From Pseudomaricurvus sp033283175 (GTDB lineage: Bacteria; Pseudomonadota; Gammaproteobacteria; Pseudomonadales; Cellvibrionaceae): a DNA stretch of 64,000 nucleotides. Below are positions 1 to 8,527 of this stretch, in pieces. Numbering within the stretch: the first letter of the stretch is position 1; each line of letters starts with the position of its first letter. The translations under genes were made by a program, and so were the position numbers. The notes below the pieces were generated by a model. That model saw only the letters and a program-made list of their open reading frames with translations. It made no database searches and was not told the DNA's origin. The stretch spans positions 620,001-684,000 of the forward strand of contig JAWMQM010000001.1 in NCBI GenBank assembly GCA_033283175.1, in the 5' to 3' direction.

Positions 1-552
1 AAAATCATCCGCACCTGTTACGATTTTCCCAAGCCGGATCAGGATTGGGAAATGGCACAGATCAACGTCGACACCGAAGAGTTCGACCAACCCTTCAGTG
101 GCTTCGAATTCCCGGCAAAATACCTGGACTATTCCATCATCCAGACCGAAGAGACGATGGAGAACTTTATCCGCACCGCCCCCTTCGGCCTGCTGATCAA
201 CCTGGACAGCGGCAACAGCACCAAGGCGCGGGTCAAATCCATCCTCAACCAGAATGTGGGCCGCACCATGCTCGGCGCCGAGCGCGTAGCCGACCGACTC
301 AATATGTCAGTGACCACCTTGCGTCGCCACCTGCAGATTGAAGGCACATCGTTTCAGCGACTGAAGGATGAATGTCGCATGGAGGCCGCCTTTCACTACC
401 TGGCCTGTCCCGACTTCAGTAACCGCGACATTGCCGACCGCCTCGGCTTCGACGAATTGAGTGTTTTCTTCCGCGCATTCAAGAAGTGGACCGGTGTGAC
501 TCCCGGCCAATACCGCGCGTCGCTGACCGGCACACCGACCACGGAAAACTGA
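1..552 (+). CDS. AraC-family transcriptional regulator, 3' part (5' end outside window)
   Basis: The reading frame is open from base 1, so the gene begins before the window; 183 residues are visible. The C-terminal 100 residues form the double helix-turn-helix of AraC/XylS regulators: the first HTH around RVADRLNMSVTTLRRHL and the second around DIADRLGFDELSVFFRAFKKW, followed by the family's closing GVTPGQYR. The visible N-terminal part fits the tail of the ligand-binding domain found in OruR/ArgR-like AraC proteins (inference). It runs convergently towards the beta-oxidation operon, and an AraC regulator beside acyl-CoA genes is often their regulator, but nothing in the sequence proves that link. 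The ligand is unknown. Confidence 0.9.
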   Translation, partial: KIIRTCYDFPKPDQDWEMAQINVDTEEFDQPFSGFEFPAKYLDYSIIQTEETMENFIRTAPFGLLINLDSGNSTKARVKSILNQNVGRTMLGAERVADRLNMSVTTLRRHLQIEGTSFQRLKDECRMEAAFHYLACPDFSNRDIADRLGFDELSVFFRAFKKWTGVTPGQYRASLTGTPTTEN

Positions 553-564
553 TCCCGCAGCCAT

Positions 565-592
565 AAAAAAGGCCGGGGATCACTCCCCGGCC
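565..592 (-). terminator. Rho-independent terminator of the beta-oxidation operon
   Basis: A perfect 8-bp stem GGCCGGGG/CCCCGGCC with a 6-base loop lies at 571-592. Six A residues at 565-570 give a U-tract when read on the minus strand, just after the stop of the last operon gene at 618. On the plus strand no T-tract follows, so for the AraC gene it can act only as a hairpin. Confidence 0.85.
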
Positions 593-617
593 ACAGGCTG
601 CACCGATATTCGGACAG

Positions 618-2414
618 TTACAGTCCGAACACACCCTCACCCATATCCATCAAATTGTCAGCGCCGGAGCGAATGCTGCTTGCCAATGCCTGCGCCCGCG
701 GCAGCAGGCGCTCACAGTAGAAGCGGGCATTGGCGATCTTGGCCCGGTAGAAGTCGCTGTCACCGGAGCCCTGCTCCAGCGCCTGCGCTGCCACCGCCGC
801 ACCGCGCACCAGGAAATAGGCCAGTGTGGCGTAACCGGCGATCATCAGGTAATCGTAAGCGGCAGCACCAATGGCGTTTTTATCCCCCGCCATCGCTTTG
901 GCCCCAACCTCTTCGGTCACGCTCTGCCACAACTGCAAACTCTGCTGCACACCGACAACCAATGGCGCCACTGCCTCGGCTTGCTCCTGCTGACAGAAGG
1001 CCGCCACCTGTTTCATAAACGACTCCGCCACCTTGCCACCGGAGGCGAGAATTTTGCGGCCCAGCAGGTCCAGTCCCTGGATGCCGTTGGTGCCCTCATA
1101 GATGGCCGTAATGCGGGTATCGCGATACTCCTGCTCCATACCCCATTCGGCAATGTAACCGTGACCGCCCAGCACCTGCACACCGTTGGAGGTCGCCTCC
1201 ATACTCATTTCGGTAATGAAGCCCTTGGCAATCGGCGTCAGCAGAGCCAGCTCGGTCTCTGCCCGCTCACGCTCGGCAGCGTCAGCGCTGTCATGGCTGA
1301 TGTCCACCAGCTGCGCGCAGTAGTAATTGAGTAAACGTGCGCCTTCCGCCAGGGATTTCTGGGTCAGCAACATGCGCCGTACATCCGGGTGGGCAATGAT
1401 GGGATCCGCCGGCTTGTCCGGCAGCACCCGTACCGGCGCGCGCATCTGTACCCGCTCTTTGGCGTAAGCCAGGGCGCCCTGGAACGACGACTCAATATGC
1501 GCCTGGCCCTGCTGAGCCACACCCAGTCGCGATTCGTTGATAAAGGTGAACATGGCACTCATGCCTTTGTGCGGCGCACTGATGAGGTAGCCTTTGGCAC
1601 TGTCAAAATTCAATACGCAGGTGGCGTTACCGTGAATACCCATCTTGTGCTCAATGGAGCCACAGGTAACGCCGTTGCTGTCACCCGCATTGCCCGACTC
1701 ATCCACCCAAAACTTTGGTACCAGAAACAGGGAGATACCACCCACGCCCTCGGGCGCATCCGGCAGTCGCGCCAGCACGATATGGACGATGTTTTCTGTC
1801 AGGTCGTGGTCGCCGGCGGAGATAAAAATCTTGCTGCCGCTGATGTTGTAAGTACCGTCGTCATTCGCAGTGGCTTTGGTGCGCAGCAGACCAAGGTCGG
1901 ACCCGCAATGGGATTCGGTCAGGCACATGGTGCCTGACCAGTGCCCACTGATCAGCTTCGGCAGATAGCGTTGCTGCAGCTCCTCGCTGGCGTGCGCGGC
2001 AACCGTCTTGATCGCTCCCCAGGAGAGACTGGGGTACATGGACCAGGCGTGGCTGGCGCTGGCCAGCATCTCGTAAACAAAGGCGTTCACCGATGACGGC
2101 AGGCCCTGGCCGCCCAGCTCCACCTTCTGTGACAGACCCGGCCAACCACTTTCGATAAATTGATCGTAAGCGGCTTTAAAACCGGTCGGAGTGGATACCT
2201 TGCCATCGTGCCAGTGACAGCCTTCGCGGTCGCCCACCGGATTCAGCGGGCTCACCACCTGCTCGCAGAATTTCGCGGCTTCATCCAGGATGGCCGCCAC
2301 CGTATCCGGCGTGGCGTCTTCCGCCCCTGGCAGGTTCTGGTAGTGCTGGTCGAACTTCAAAACTTCGTTTATCGCAAACTGCATATCGCGCAGTGGTGCC
2401 TTGTACTCAGGCAT
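618..2414 (-). CDS. Acyl-CoA dehydrogenase, long form with C-terminal extension
   Basis: FAD-dependent acyl-CoA dehydrogenase (598 aa) catalysing the first oxidation step of beta-oxidation, giving a trans-2-enoyl-CoA. Typical blocks are present: the flavin/substrate motif MCLTESHCGSDLG, the FISAGDHD segment and the C-terminal YEGTNGIQGLDLLGRK, whose glutamate is the likely catalytic base. The protein is about 200 residues longer than short ACADs and carries the C-terminal domain of the FadE5-like group. Two in-frame ATGs exist at 2420 and 2414; GGAG at 2422-2425 is 7 nt from the second but touches the first, so I choose 2414. Last gene of a five-gene minus-strand operon. The exact chain length accepted cannot be read from sequence. 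Confidence 0.93.
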   Translation of the reverse strand: MPEYKAPLRDMQFAINEVLKFDQHYQNLPGAEDATPDTVAAILDEAAKFCEQVVSPLNPVGDREGCHWHDGKVSTPTGFKAAYDQFIESGWPGLSQKVELGGQGLPSSVNAFVYEMLASASHAWSMYPSLSWGAIKTVAAHASEELQQRYLPKLISGHWSGTMCLTESHCGSDLGLLRTKATANDDGTYNISGSKIFISAGDHDLTENIVHIVLARLPDAPEGVGGISLFLVPKFWVDESGNAGDSNGVTCGSIEHKMGIHGNATCVLNFDSAKGYLISAPHKGMSAMFTFINESRLGVAQQGQAHIESSFQGALAYAKERVQMRAPVRVLPDKPADPIIAHPDVRRMLLTQKSLAEGARLLNYYCAQLVDISHDSADAAERERAETELALLTPIAKGFITEMSMEATSNGVQVLGGHGYIAEWGMEQEYRDTRITAIYEGTNGIQGLDLLGRKILASGGKVAESFMKQVAAFCQQEQAEAVAPLVVGVQQSLQLWQSVTEEVGAKAMAGDKNAIGAAAYDYLMIAGYATLAYFLVRGAAVAAQALEQGSGDSDFYRAKIANARFYCERLLPRAQALASSIRSGADNLMDMGEGVFGL

Positions 2415-2469
2415 GATCATTCTCCATAAATCGGTTAAACGGTGGCGCCTTGTTCACGCTTCTCTCAAT

Positions 2470-2925
2470 TCAGGTATTCAGCGGTTCAATCACCATCAAC
2501 AGGGATTCCGCCACCAGTGCCGGTTTGTCGGCCCCCTCAATCTCCACGGTGGTATTCAGTCGCACCAGGGTGCGGCCCGGCCCCTTCTCCTCCACCAACG
2601 CCACACTGGCGTTAAGGCGCACCCGGTCGCTGCTGCGCACCGGTAACAGGTAGCGCAGGTTGTCAGTGCCGTAGTTGACGGTGGTTACCTGACCACTGGT
2701 GTGCGGGGCCAACAGCGGATAGAGCCAGTGGGGGATCAACGACAGCGTCAGCAAACCGTGGGCGATGGTGCCGCCAAAGGGTGTCTGCGCCGCCGCCACC
2801 GGATCCACATGAATAAACTGGTGATCGCCGGTGGCATCTGCAAAGGCATCGATGCGCTGCTGATCCATCTGCAACCAGTCACTGACACCCAGCGACTCGC
2901 CCACCAATTGTGACCAGGGGGTCAT
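2470..2925 (-). CDS. MaoC-family (R)-type enoyl-CoA hydratase
   Basis: A 151-residue single hot-dog-fold protein of the MaoC dehydratase family, which hydrates trans-2-enoyl-CoA to 3-hydroxyacyl-CoA (usually the R isomer). The hydratase-2 motif is clear: ATGDHQFIHVDP with Asp34 and His39 as the catalytic pair, followed by FGGTIAHGLLTLSL. It lies 18 bp after the thiolase gene and 50 bp before the terminal acyl-CoA dehydrogenase in the same operon. With an S-specific FadB-like hydratase in the same operon, it may handle branched or epimeric intermediates or divert enoyl-CoA towards (R)-3-hydroxyacyl-CoA; that is inference. Confidence 0.88.
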   Translation of the reverse strand: MTPWSQLVGESLGVSDWLQMDQQRIDAFADATGDHQFIHVDPVAAAQTPFGGTIAHGLLTLSLIPHWLYPLLAPHTSGQVTTVNYGTDNLRYLLPVRSSDRVRLNASVALVEEKGPGRTLVRLNTTVEIEGADKPALVAESLLMVIEPLNT

Positions 2926-2942
2926 GGCGTCTCTCCCGGCCC

Positions 2943-4127
2943 TCAGGCCACCTCAAACAGGCCGGCGGCACCCATGCCACCGCCGATGCACATGGTCACC
3001 ACCACATAGCGGGCACCGCGACGCTGACCTTCAATCAGGGCGTGGCCCACCAGGCGGGAACCGGTCATGCCGTAGGGGTGGCCAATGGAGATGCCGCCGC
3101 CGTTGACGTTGTAGATCTCCGGATCAATGCCCAGCGTGTCGCGGCAGTAGAGCGCCTGACAGGCAAAGGCTTCGTTCAGCTCCCACAGGCCGATATCGTT
3201 AATGGTGAGCCCGTGCTGTTTCAGCAGTTTGGGAATCGCATACACAGGGCCGATACCCATCTCTTCCGGCGCGTTGCCCACCACGGTCATGCCACGATAG
3301 ATGCCCAGCGGTGCCAGACCACGTTGCTCTGCCAGCTTGCGCTCCATCAGCACACAGGCCGAAGCACCGTCAGAAAGCTGGCTGGCGTTGCCGGCAGTGA
3401 TGCAACCGCCTTCCACCACCGGATCCAGCGCCTGCAGGCTGGCAAGGGTGGTGGAGGGACGGTTGCCCTCGTCTTTTGCAAGAGTCACCTGCTCATAGGT
3501 CACCTGTTTGGTTTCCTTGTTGAACAGCGCCTGGGTAGCGGTGACCGGCACAATTTCCCGATCAAAGCGACCCGCCTCCTGCGCCGCCGCGGTGCGCATC
3601 TGTGAGGAGAGCGCGTACTCGTCCTGCGCGTCACGGCTGATACCAAATTTCTTCGCTACAAACTCCGCGGTCATCAGCATGGGCATATAGGCGTGTTCGG
3701 CGCGGGCGATAACATTGGGATCGGCCTGTGGACCGCAGGCATTGAAGTAGGCTTCCTGACAGGCGGAGATGTTGTCCTGCCCGCCGGCCACCACCACGTT
3801 CATGCCATCCACCATGATCTGCTTGGCGGCGGTGGCAATGGCCATCAAACCGGAGGAGCACTGGCGATCAATAGTCTGGCCGGAAACCGTCACCGGCAGC
3901 CCCGCCGCCAGCGCCGACAGGCGAGCGACGTTGATACCGGCGGTACCGGTGTTAAGCACCGAGCCAATAATCACATCCTCAATTTCACCCGGGTCCACGC
4001 CGGCACGCTGCACAGCGTGGCTGATGGCGTGGCCCTGCAGGGTGGGCGACTTGATGTTGTTCAGGGCACCTTTAAACGCGCGACCAATGGGTGTACGGGC
4101 GGTAGAGACTATCACTGCTTCTTTCAT
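2943..4127 (-). CDS. Acetyl-CoA C-acyltransferase (thiolase)
   Basis: A thiolase of 394 residues, the normal length for FadA/AtoB enzymes, which cleaves 3-ketoacyl-CoA with CoA to acetyl-CoA and a shortened acyl-CoA. The catalytic set is complete: Cys90 in DRQCSSGL, His350 in SIGHPYGMTGSR and Cys380 in CIGGGMGAAGLFE. It sits between the FadB-like gene (31 bp upstream) and maoC in the beta-oxidation operon, so a degradative role is more likely than a biosynthetic one. Confidence 0.93.
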   Translation of the reverse strand: MKEAVIVSTARTPIGRAFKGALNNIKSPTLQGHAISHAVQRAGVDPGEIEDVIIGSVLNTGTAGINVARLSALAAGLPVTVSGQTIDRQCSSGLMAIATAAKQIMVDGMNVVVAGGQDNISACQEAYFNACGPQADPNVIARAEHAYMPMLMTAEFVAKKFGISRDAQDEYALSSQMRTAAAQEAGRFDREIVPVTATQALFNKETKQVTYEQVTLAKDEGNRPSTTLASLQALDPVVEGGCITAGNASQLSDGASACVLMERKLAEQRGLAPLGIYRGMTVVGNAPEEMGIGPVYAIPKLLKQHGLTINDIGLWELNEAFACQALYCRDTLGIDPEIYNVNGGGISIGHPYGMTGSRLVGHALIEGQRRGARYVVVTMCIGGGMGAAGLFEVA

Positions 4128-4158
4128 GGTTTTTTCCTTGCTGAATTCCGGTTAACGC

Positions 4159-6276
4159 TCAAGCGTTCCTGAAGGTTCGAAACGATTTGCCCCCGGCAGC
4201 CAACTGCTGCAACAGCGGCGCCGGACGGAACCACATCTCGCCGTACTCACCCAACTGCTGGCGATACTTGTTGATGCCGTCCACTACCGTTTGCAGGCCA
4301 ATCTCGTCGGCGTACTGCATGGGGCCACCACGCCAGGCGGGGAAGCCGTAGCCGTTGACGTAGATCAGGTCGCAATCGCTGGAGCGGGCAGCGATGCCCT
4401 CCTCCAGAATCAGGGCACCCTCGTTGATCAGCGGGTAGAGGCAGCGCTCGAGGATTTCCTGGTCGGAGATCTCACGCTGTTCCACACCGAGACGTGCCGC
4501 TTCGGCCTTGGCAATGGTGAGCACATCCGGGTTGGGGGATTTTTCACGGCCGTTGTAAATGTAGAAACCGCGGCCGGTTTTCTGGCCACAGTCGCCCTGC
4601 TCATAGAGACGGTCGCACACCACCGCGTAGCTGGGGTCGTGGGCGATGGCAGCGCGATGGGCCTGGCGCGTGAGGTAACTGATATCAATGCCCGCCAGGT
4701 CGCTCATGGAGCAGAGTCCCATGGCCAGGCCAAATTCGGTCAGCACCCGGTCGATCTGTTCCGGTGCAGCACCCTCCAGCACCAGACGGGTAGCCTCGCG
4801 ACCGTAGGGTTCCAGCATGCGGTTGCCCACAAAGCCGAAACAGACACCCACCACCACCGGCAGCTTTTTGATGCGCTGGCCGAGCTTCAGCGCCGTGACA
4901 ATCACATCGTCGGCGGTCTTGTCAGCGCGCACCACTTCCAGCAGGCGCATGACATTGGCAGGGCTGAAAAAGTGCAGGCCAATCACATCCTGTGGCCGAC
5001 GGGTCACCGCGGCGATCTCGTTCACATCCAGGGTGGAGGTGTTGGAGGCGAGGATAGCGCCTGGCTTGCACACTTCATCCAGGGTTTTGAAGACGGCGTG
5101 TTTGACTTCCATCTTTTCGAACACCGCCTCGATCACCATATCCACATCGCGCAGGTCGTCGTAGCTGGTGGTGGGCTGCAACAGCGCCATGCGCTGCTCC
5201 ACCTGTTCTGCGGTGAGCTTGCCTTTTTTGGCACTGATCTCGTAGTTGGTACGAATCACACCGATGCCCCGCTCCAGCGCTTCGCCGTTGAGGTCCAGCA
5301 TCAAAGTGGGAATCCCGGCATTGATAAAGTTCATGGCGATGCCACCGCCCATAGTGCCGGAGCCGATAATAGCTACCTTCTCAATCTTGCGTGGCGCAGT
5401 TTTCGAATCCACGCCCGGCACTTTGCCGGCGGCGCGCTCGGCAAAAAACAGGTGTTGCTGGGCCCGCGCCTGGGGGGTGTTCATACACTCCACAAACAGC
5501 TCCGCCTCACGCTGCAGGCCTGCCTCCAGCGGCTGGCTGCAGGCGATCTCCACGGCCTGGATGCAGCGCTCCGGCGCGTAAAAGCCACGACTGCGGCGAG
5601 CGATAGCCTGACGGTAGTCAGCAAAGAAGTTGTCGCTGAGCCCCTCTACTTTTGCCAGCATCTGCGCGCAATCCCGCAGCGGTGCCTTGCTGTCCACCAG
5701 CTCGTTGGCGTAGGCAATGGCGGCGTCCAGCAGAGTGGCTGCATCAATGTGGACGCGGTCAATCAAGCCTGCTTGCTGTGCTTGTGCGGCCGCCACTGGC
5801 ACCCCGGAAACAATCATATCCAGCGCCAGGTCCACATTGATCAGGCGCGGCAGACGCTGGGTGCCGCCGGCACCGGGAATAATCCCCAGGGTCACTTCCG
5901 GCAGGCCCACACGGGCTTTGGCGTCGGCGATGCGGTAGTCACACACCAGCGCCAATTCCAGGCCGCCACCGAGGGCCATGCCATTAATGGCCGCCACCAC
6001 CGGCTTGTCGCTCACTTCGATGGCTCGCAATACCGCCGGCAGGTTGGGCTCGGCGCCAAAGTTACCGCTGGCAAACTCGGCGATATCCGCACCGCCACAA
6101 AAAATGGGCGCCGCCGAGGCGATCACCACCGCACGCACACTGTCGTCATCACTGGCACGGGCAAAGGTCTCCTGAATGCCGGCGCGCAGCGCCTGCCCCA
6201 GGCCGTTGACCGGTGGCGCGTTTAAGGTAATCAACGCGATACCATCGCGTGTTTCGTAGAGCACCGGAGCTGTCAT
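4159..6276 (-). CDS. Bifunctional enoyl-CoA hydratase / 3-hydroxyacyl-CoA dehydrogenase (FadB/FadJ-like)
   Basis: A 705-residue multifunctional beta-oxidation enzyme. Residues 1-190 are an enoyl-CoA hydratase/isomerase domain (oxyanion-hole motifs FCGGADIAEF and ALGGGLELALVCDYR, then IPGAGGTQRLPR); around residue 300 begins the NAD-binding domain with GSGTMGGGIAMNF; GLHFFSPANVMRLLEVV and a C-terminal 3HCDH domain follow. The organisation matches peroxisomal MFE-1-like and FadJ-like proteins. The frame stays open upstream to 6405, but the family start MTAPVLYETRDGIAL at 6276 is preceded by GGGAGG at a 5-nt spacing. It lies 38 bp after the upstream acyl-CoA dehydrogenase gene. Confidence 0.93.
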   Translation of the reverse strand: MTAPVLYETRDGIALITLNAPPVNGLGQALRAGIQETFARASDDDSVRAVVIASAAPIFCGGADIAEFASGNFGAEPNLPAVLRAIEVSDKPVVAAINGMALGGGLELALVCDYRIADAKARVGLPEVTLGIIPGAGGTQRLPRLINVDLALDMIVSGVPVAAAQAQQAGLIDRVHIDAATLLDAAIAYANELVDSKAPLRDCAQMLAKVEGLSDNFFADYRQAIARRSRGFYAPERCIQAVEIACSQPLEAGLQREAELFVECMNTPQARAQQHLFFAERAAGKVPGVDSKTAPRKIEKVAIIGSGTMGGGIAMNFINAGIPTLMLDLNGEALERGIGVIRTNYEISAKKGKLTAEQVEQRMALLQPTTSYDDLRDVDMVIEAVFEKMEVKHAVFKTLDEVCKPGAILASNTSTLDVNEIAAVTRRPQDVIGLHFFSPANVMRLLEVVRADKTADDVIVTALKLGQRIKKLPVVVGVCFGFVGNRMLEPYGREATRLVLEGAAPEQIDRVLTEFGLAMGLCSMSDLAGIDISYLTRQAHRAAIAHDPSYAVVCDRLYEQGDCGQKTGRGFYIYNGREKSPNPDVLTIAKAEAARLGVEQREISDQEILERCLYPLINEGALILEEGIAARSSDCDLIYVNGYGFPAWRGGPMQYADEIGLQTVVDGINKYRQQLGEYGEMWFRPAPLLQQLAAGGKSFRTFRNA

Positions 6277-6314
6277 CTGTGCCTCCCTTTTGAGTGATGG
6301 TTGGTAAAGAGGAT

Positions 6315-8123
6315 TTATTGGAACCACTCGTCGCGCATGGCGAGCGGTGTGACATTGAGACTCTGCAGTAACTGCAGTTGCGGCTGGATGTGGGGCAACT
6401 CCCACTCCAGGTAGTAGCGCGCCGCCTGCAGTTTGCCGCGATAGAAATTCTGTTCATCGATGTGCAGATCGGCGTCCTGCAACTGGCGCGCAGCGATCAC
6501 CGCCTGACGCAGCCAGACCCAGCTGACGGTGACCCGGCCGAACACATCAAGGTAGAGACTGGCATTGGCAAGGCCGGTATCGGGATCACTGTGCAGCAGG
6601 GGTAACAGCCGCTCGGTGATAGCCTGCAAATCATCACAAGCCTGGGTTAACGGTTGGGCCAGATCCCGTGTCTCACTGAACACCTTGGCCTGCGCCACGG
6701 CGTGCGCCATGTTGCGCTGCAACAGTCGCAGCCCCGCCATCTGTTGCGCCGGCACCTTGCGTCCCAACAGATCGATGGCCTGAATACCTTCCGTGCCTTC
6801 GTGAATCGGATTGAGCCGCTGGTCGCGGTAGTACTGCTCCACCGGGTACTCACGGATATAACCGGAGCCACCCAGCACCTGTACCGCCAGTTCGTTGGCC
6901 AGCAGGCCATAGCGCGACGGCCAGGACTTCACCACCGGCGTCAGCAGGTCCAGCAGCAACGCCGCTTCATGGCGCTGCAACTCCGTCTCTGCCGTACGCG
7001 CATCCTCCACCAATGAGCTGGCGTAGAGGCAGAGTGCCAGCGCACCTTCGGCGTAGGCCTTTTGTGCCAGCAACATGCGTTTGACATCGGCATGCTCAAC
7101 AATGGCAACCTGTTTACTGTCGCTGTTTTTGCAGGAAGGAAGGCGCCCCTGGGGGCGGCCACGGGCGTATTCGAGGGAGGCGTTAAAGCCCTGGTAGGCC
7201 AGCGCGGCCGCACCGGTACCCACACTGATGCGCGCCTCGTTCATCATCTGGAACATGTAAGCCAGTCCCTTGTGGGGCTCGCCCACCAGGTACCCCACGG
7301 CGCCGCCCTGCTCACCAAAGGACAGCACGGTGGAGGTGGTATTGCGGTAGCCCATCTTGTGCAGCAAGCCCGCCAGCGCTACATCATTACGCTCTGCCGG
7401 GTTGCCATCGGCGTCCGTCAGGAACTTGGGCACGATAAACAGGGAGATACCCTTGACGCCGGCCGGCGCTCCTTTGATACGCGCCAGCACCATGTGCACG
7501 ATATTGTCGGTCAGCGCCTGGTCGCCACCGGAGATAAACATCTTCTGGCCACTGATGCGGTAGCTGCCATCTTCCGCGGCCACCGCCGTAGTGGTGATAT
7601 CCGCCAGCGCCGAGCCCTGGGCCGGCTCGGTCAGGGCCATGGTGCCGGCACAGCGACCATCGCGCATGGCTGGCAGGTAGCGCTGTTTCTGTTCATCGCT
7701 GCCAAAACTGTCGATCAGGTTGGCAGCACCGATGCTCAACATGGGATAGGCCGCGCTGCTGACATTGGCGGCGCTGAAACAGGCCATGGCGGCGCGCAGC
7801 ACCACTTCCGGCAGCTGCATTCCGCCTTCGTCAAACGGGCAGTGAGCGGCAAGGAAACCGGCTTCGGCAAACGCCTGCCACGCCTCTTTGGTCTGCGGGA
7901 TCTGCTGCACCGCGCCATCCACAAACTGTGGCTCGCTGGCGTCGCCCTGCTGGTTGTGATTGGCAAAACAATCAGCGGCGATACCACGGGCGGTTGCCAA
8001 CGCGGCGTTAAAGGTTTCCAGCGAGTGCTCGCGATAGGCGTCGCGACTCAACAGCTTTTCGACCTGCAAAAACTCGTAGAGCAGAAAATTCAGGTCGCGC
8101 TCGTTCAATAATTTCGCGGACAT
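6315..8123 (-). CDS. Acyl-CoA dehydrogenase, long form (first gene of operon)
   Basis: A second 600-residue acyl-CoA dehydrogenase (602 aa), paralogous to the one at 618-2414. It has MALTEPAQGSALADI, the flavin segment MFISGGDQALTDNIVHMVLARIKG and the C-terminal IHEGTEGIQAIDLLGRK, with the glutamate in the catalytic-base position. It begins MSAKLLNERDLNFLLYEF, as in the FadE-like enzymes of this length. It is promoter-proximal in the beta-oxidation operon; the two dehydrogenases flanking the core genes probably differ in chain-length or branched-chain preference (inference). Confidence 0.93.
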   Translation of the reverse strand: MSAKLLNERDLNFLLYEFLQVEKLLSRDAYREHSLETFNAALATARGIAADCFANHNQQGDASEPQFVDGAVQQIPQTKEAWQAFAEAGFLAAHCPFDEGGMQLPEVVLRAAMACFSAANVSSAAYPMLSIGAANLIDSFGSDEQKQRYLPAMRDGRCAGTMALTEPAQGSALADITTTAVAAEDGSYRISGQKMFISGGDQALTDNIVHMVLARIKGAPAGVKGISLFIVPKFLTDADGNPAERNDVALAGLLHKMGYRNTTSTVLSFGEQGGAVGYLVGEPHKGLAYMFQMMNEARISVGTGAAALAYQGFNASLEYARGRPQGRLPSCKNSDSKQVAIVEHADVKRMLLAQKAYAEGALALCLYASSLVEDARTAETELQRHEAALLLDLLTPVVKSWPSRYGLLANELAVQVLGGSGYIREYPVEQYYRDQRLNPIHEGTEGIQAIDLLGRKVPAQQMAGLRLLQRNMAHAVAQAKVFSETRDLAQPLTQACDDLQAITERLLPLLHSDPDTGLANASLYLDVFGRVTVSWVWLRQAVIAARQLQDADLHIDEQNFYRGKLQAARYYLEWELPHIQPQLQLLQSLNVTPLAMRDEWFQ

Positions 8124-8267
8124 AACGACTCTCTTCCGGCACGGAGTGACTGTGAAGCGGACGCGAGGCTGTTATGGATTTATTTCCCCGGCCGTGATCG
8201 TGCAGAGTCCGTGTATGGACCACTGCACAGCATGGGGAGAAGTGTATGTAGGGCGGGGATCGGCTCT

Positions 8268-8288
8268 CAATGGCAATTCCTGCCAATG
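8268..8288. promoter_or_regulatory. Imperfect palindrome, possible operator of the beta-oxidation operon
   Basis: Arms CAATGGCA and TGCCAATG around a 5-base centre match at 7 of 8 positions, with the inner TGGCA/TGCCA perfect. It lies about 145 bp upstream of the first operon gene in a segment with no gene, so a repressor site for the operon is plausible. No clear -10/-35 pair accompanies it, and I cannot assign it to a named regulator. Confidence 0.35.
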
Positions 8289-8363
8289 TGAATTACCAAA
8301 TTGCATCAGGGCGGGATCAGGCTGCGCGGGAATTCACCTTATCCCCGCGCGAGCTTTCTCTCC

Positions 8364-8424
8364 TGTAGGAGCGCAGTCCCCTGCGCGATCCCTCTCCCGT
8401 AGGAGCGCGGTCCTCCGCGCGATC
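8364..8424. repeat. Two REP-like elements in tandem
   Basis: Two copies of a GTAGGAGCGCnGTCC...GCGCGATC unit occur at 8364-8390 and 8399-8424. Each contains a short inverted repeat (GCGC...GCGC) and has the GTAGGAGCG head and GCGATC tail of the REP elements common in Pseudomonas genomes. They sit in a gene-free segment and have no coding potential. Confidence 0.7.
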
Positions 8425-8432
8425 TTTTGGCC

Positions 8433-8480
8433 AGGAACTAGGAACTAGGAGCTAGGAGCTAGGAGCTAGGAGCTAGGAGC
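8433..8480. repeat. Heptanucleotide tandem repeat (AGGARCT)n
   Basis: Nearly seven copies of a 7-bp unit: AGGAACT twice, AGGAGCT four times, then a partial AGGAGC. The shift from the A to the G variant inside the array suggests slippage growth. It lies directly after the REP-like elements. Confidence 0.9.
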
Positions 8481-8527
8481 GTCAGGGTAATACGGTAACG
8501 GGGTGACGCCAGTGGCTGGACTGCCGC

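Larger units (their letters stand above)
8124..8527. other. Gene-free segment (404 bp) upstream of the beta-oxidation operon
   Basis: I see no credible coding frame here. It holds, from left to right, the presumed promoter region of the minus-strand beta-oxidation operon with a palindrome at 8268-8288, two REP-like elements at 8364-8424 and a 7-bp tandem repeat at 8433-8480. Confidence 0.7.

Noticed and set aside
4291..6225. Plus-strand open frame of 644 codons antisense to the FadB-like gene
   Set aside because: It lies wholly over a clearly conserved minus-strand gene; its translation is His/Gln/Gly/Ala-rich with no domain, typical of a GC-rich shadow frame.
8433..8480. CRISPR array
   Set aside because: The repeat unit is 7 bp with no spacers and no cas genes are nearby.
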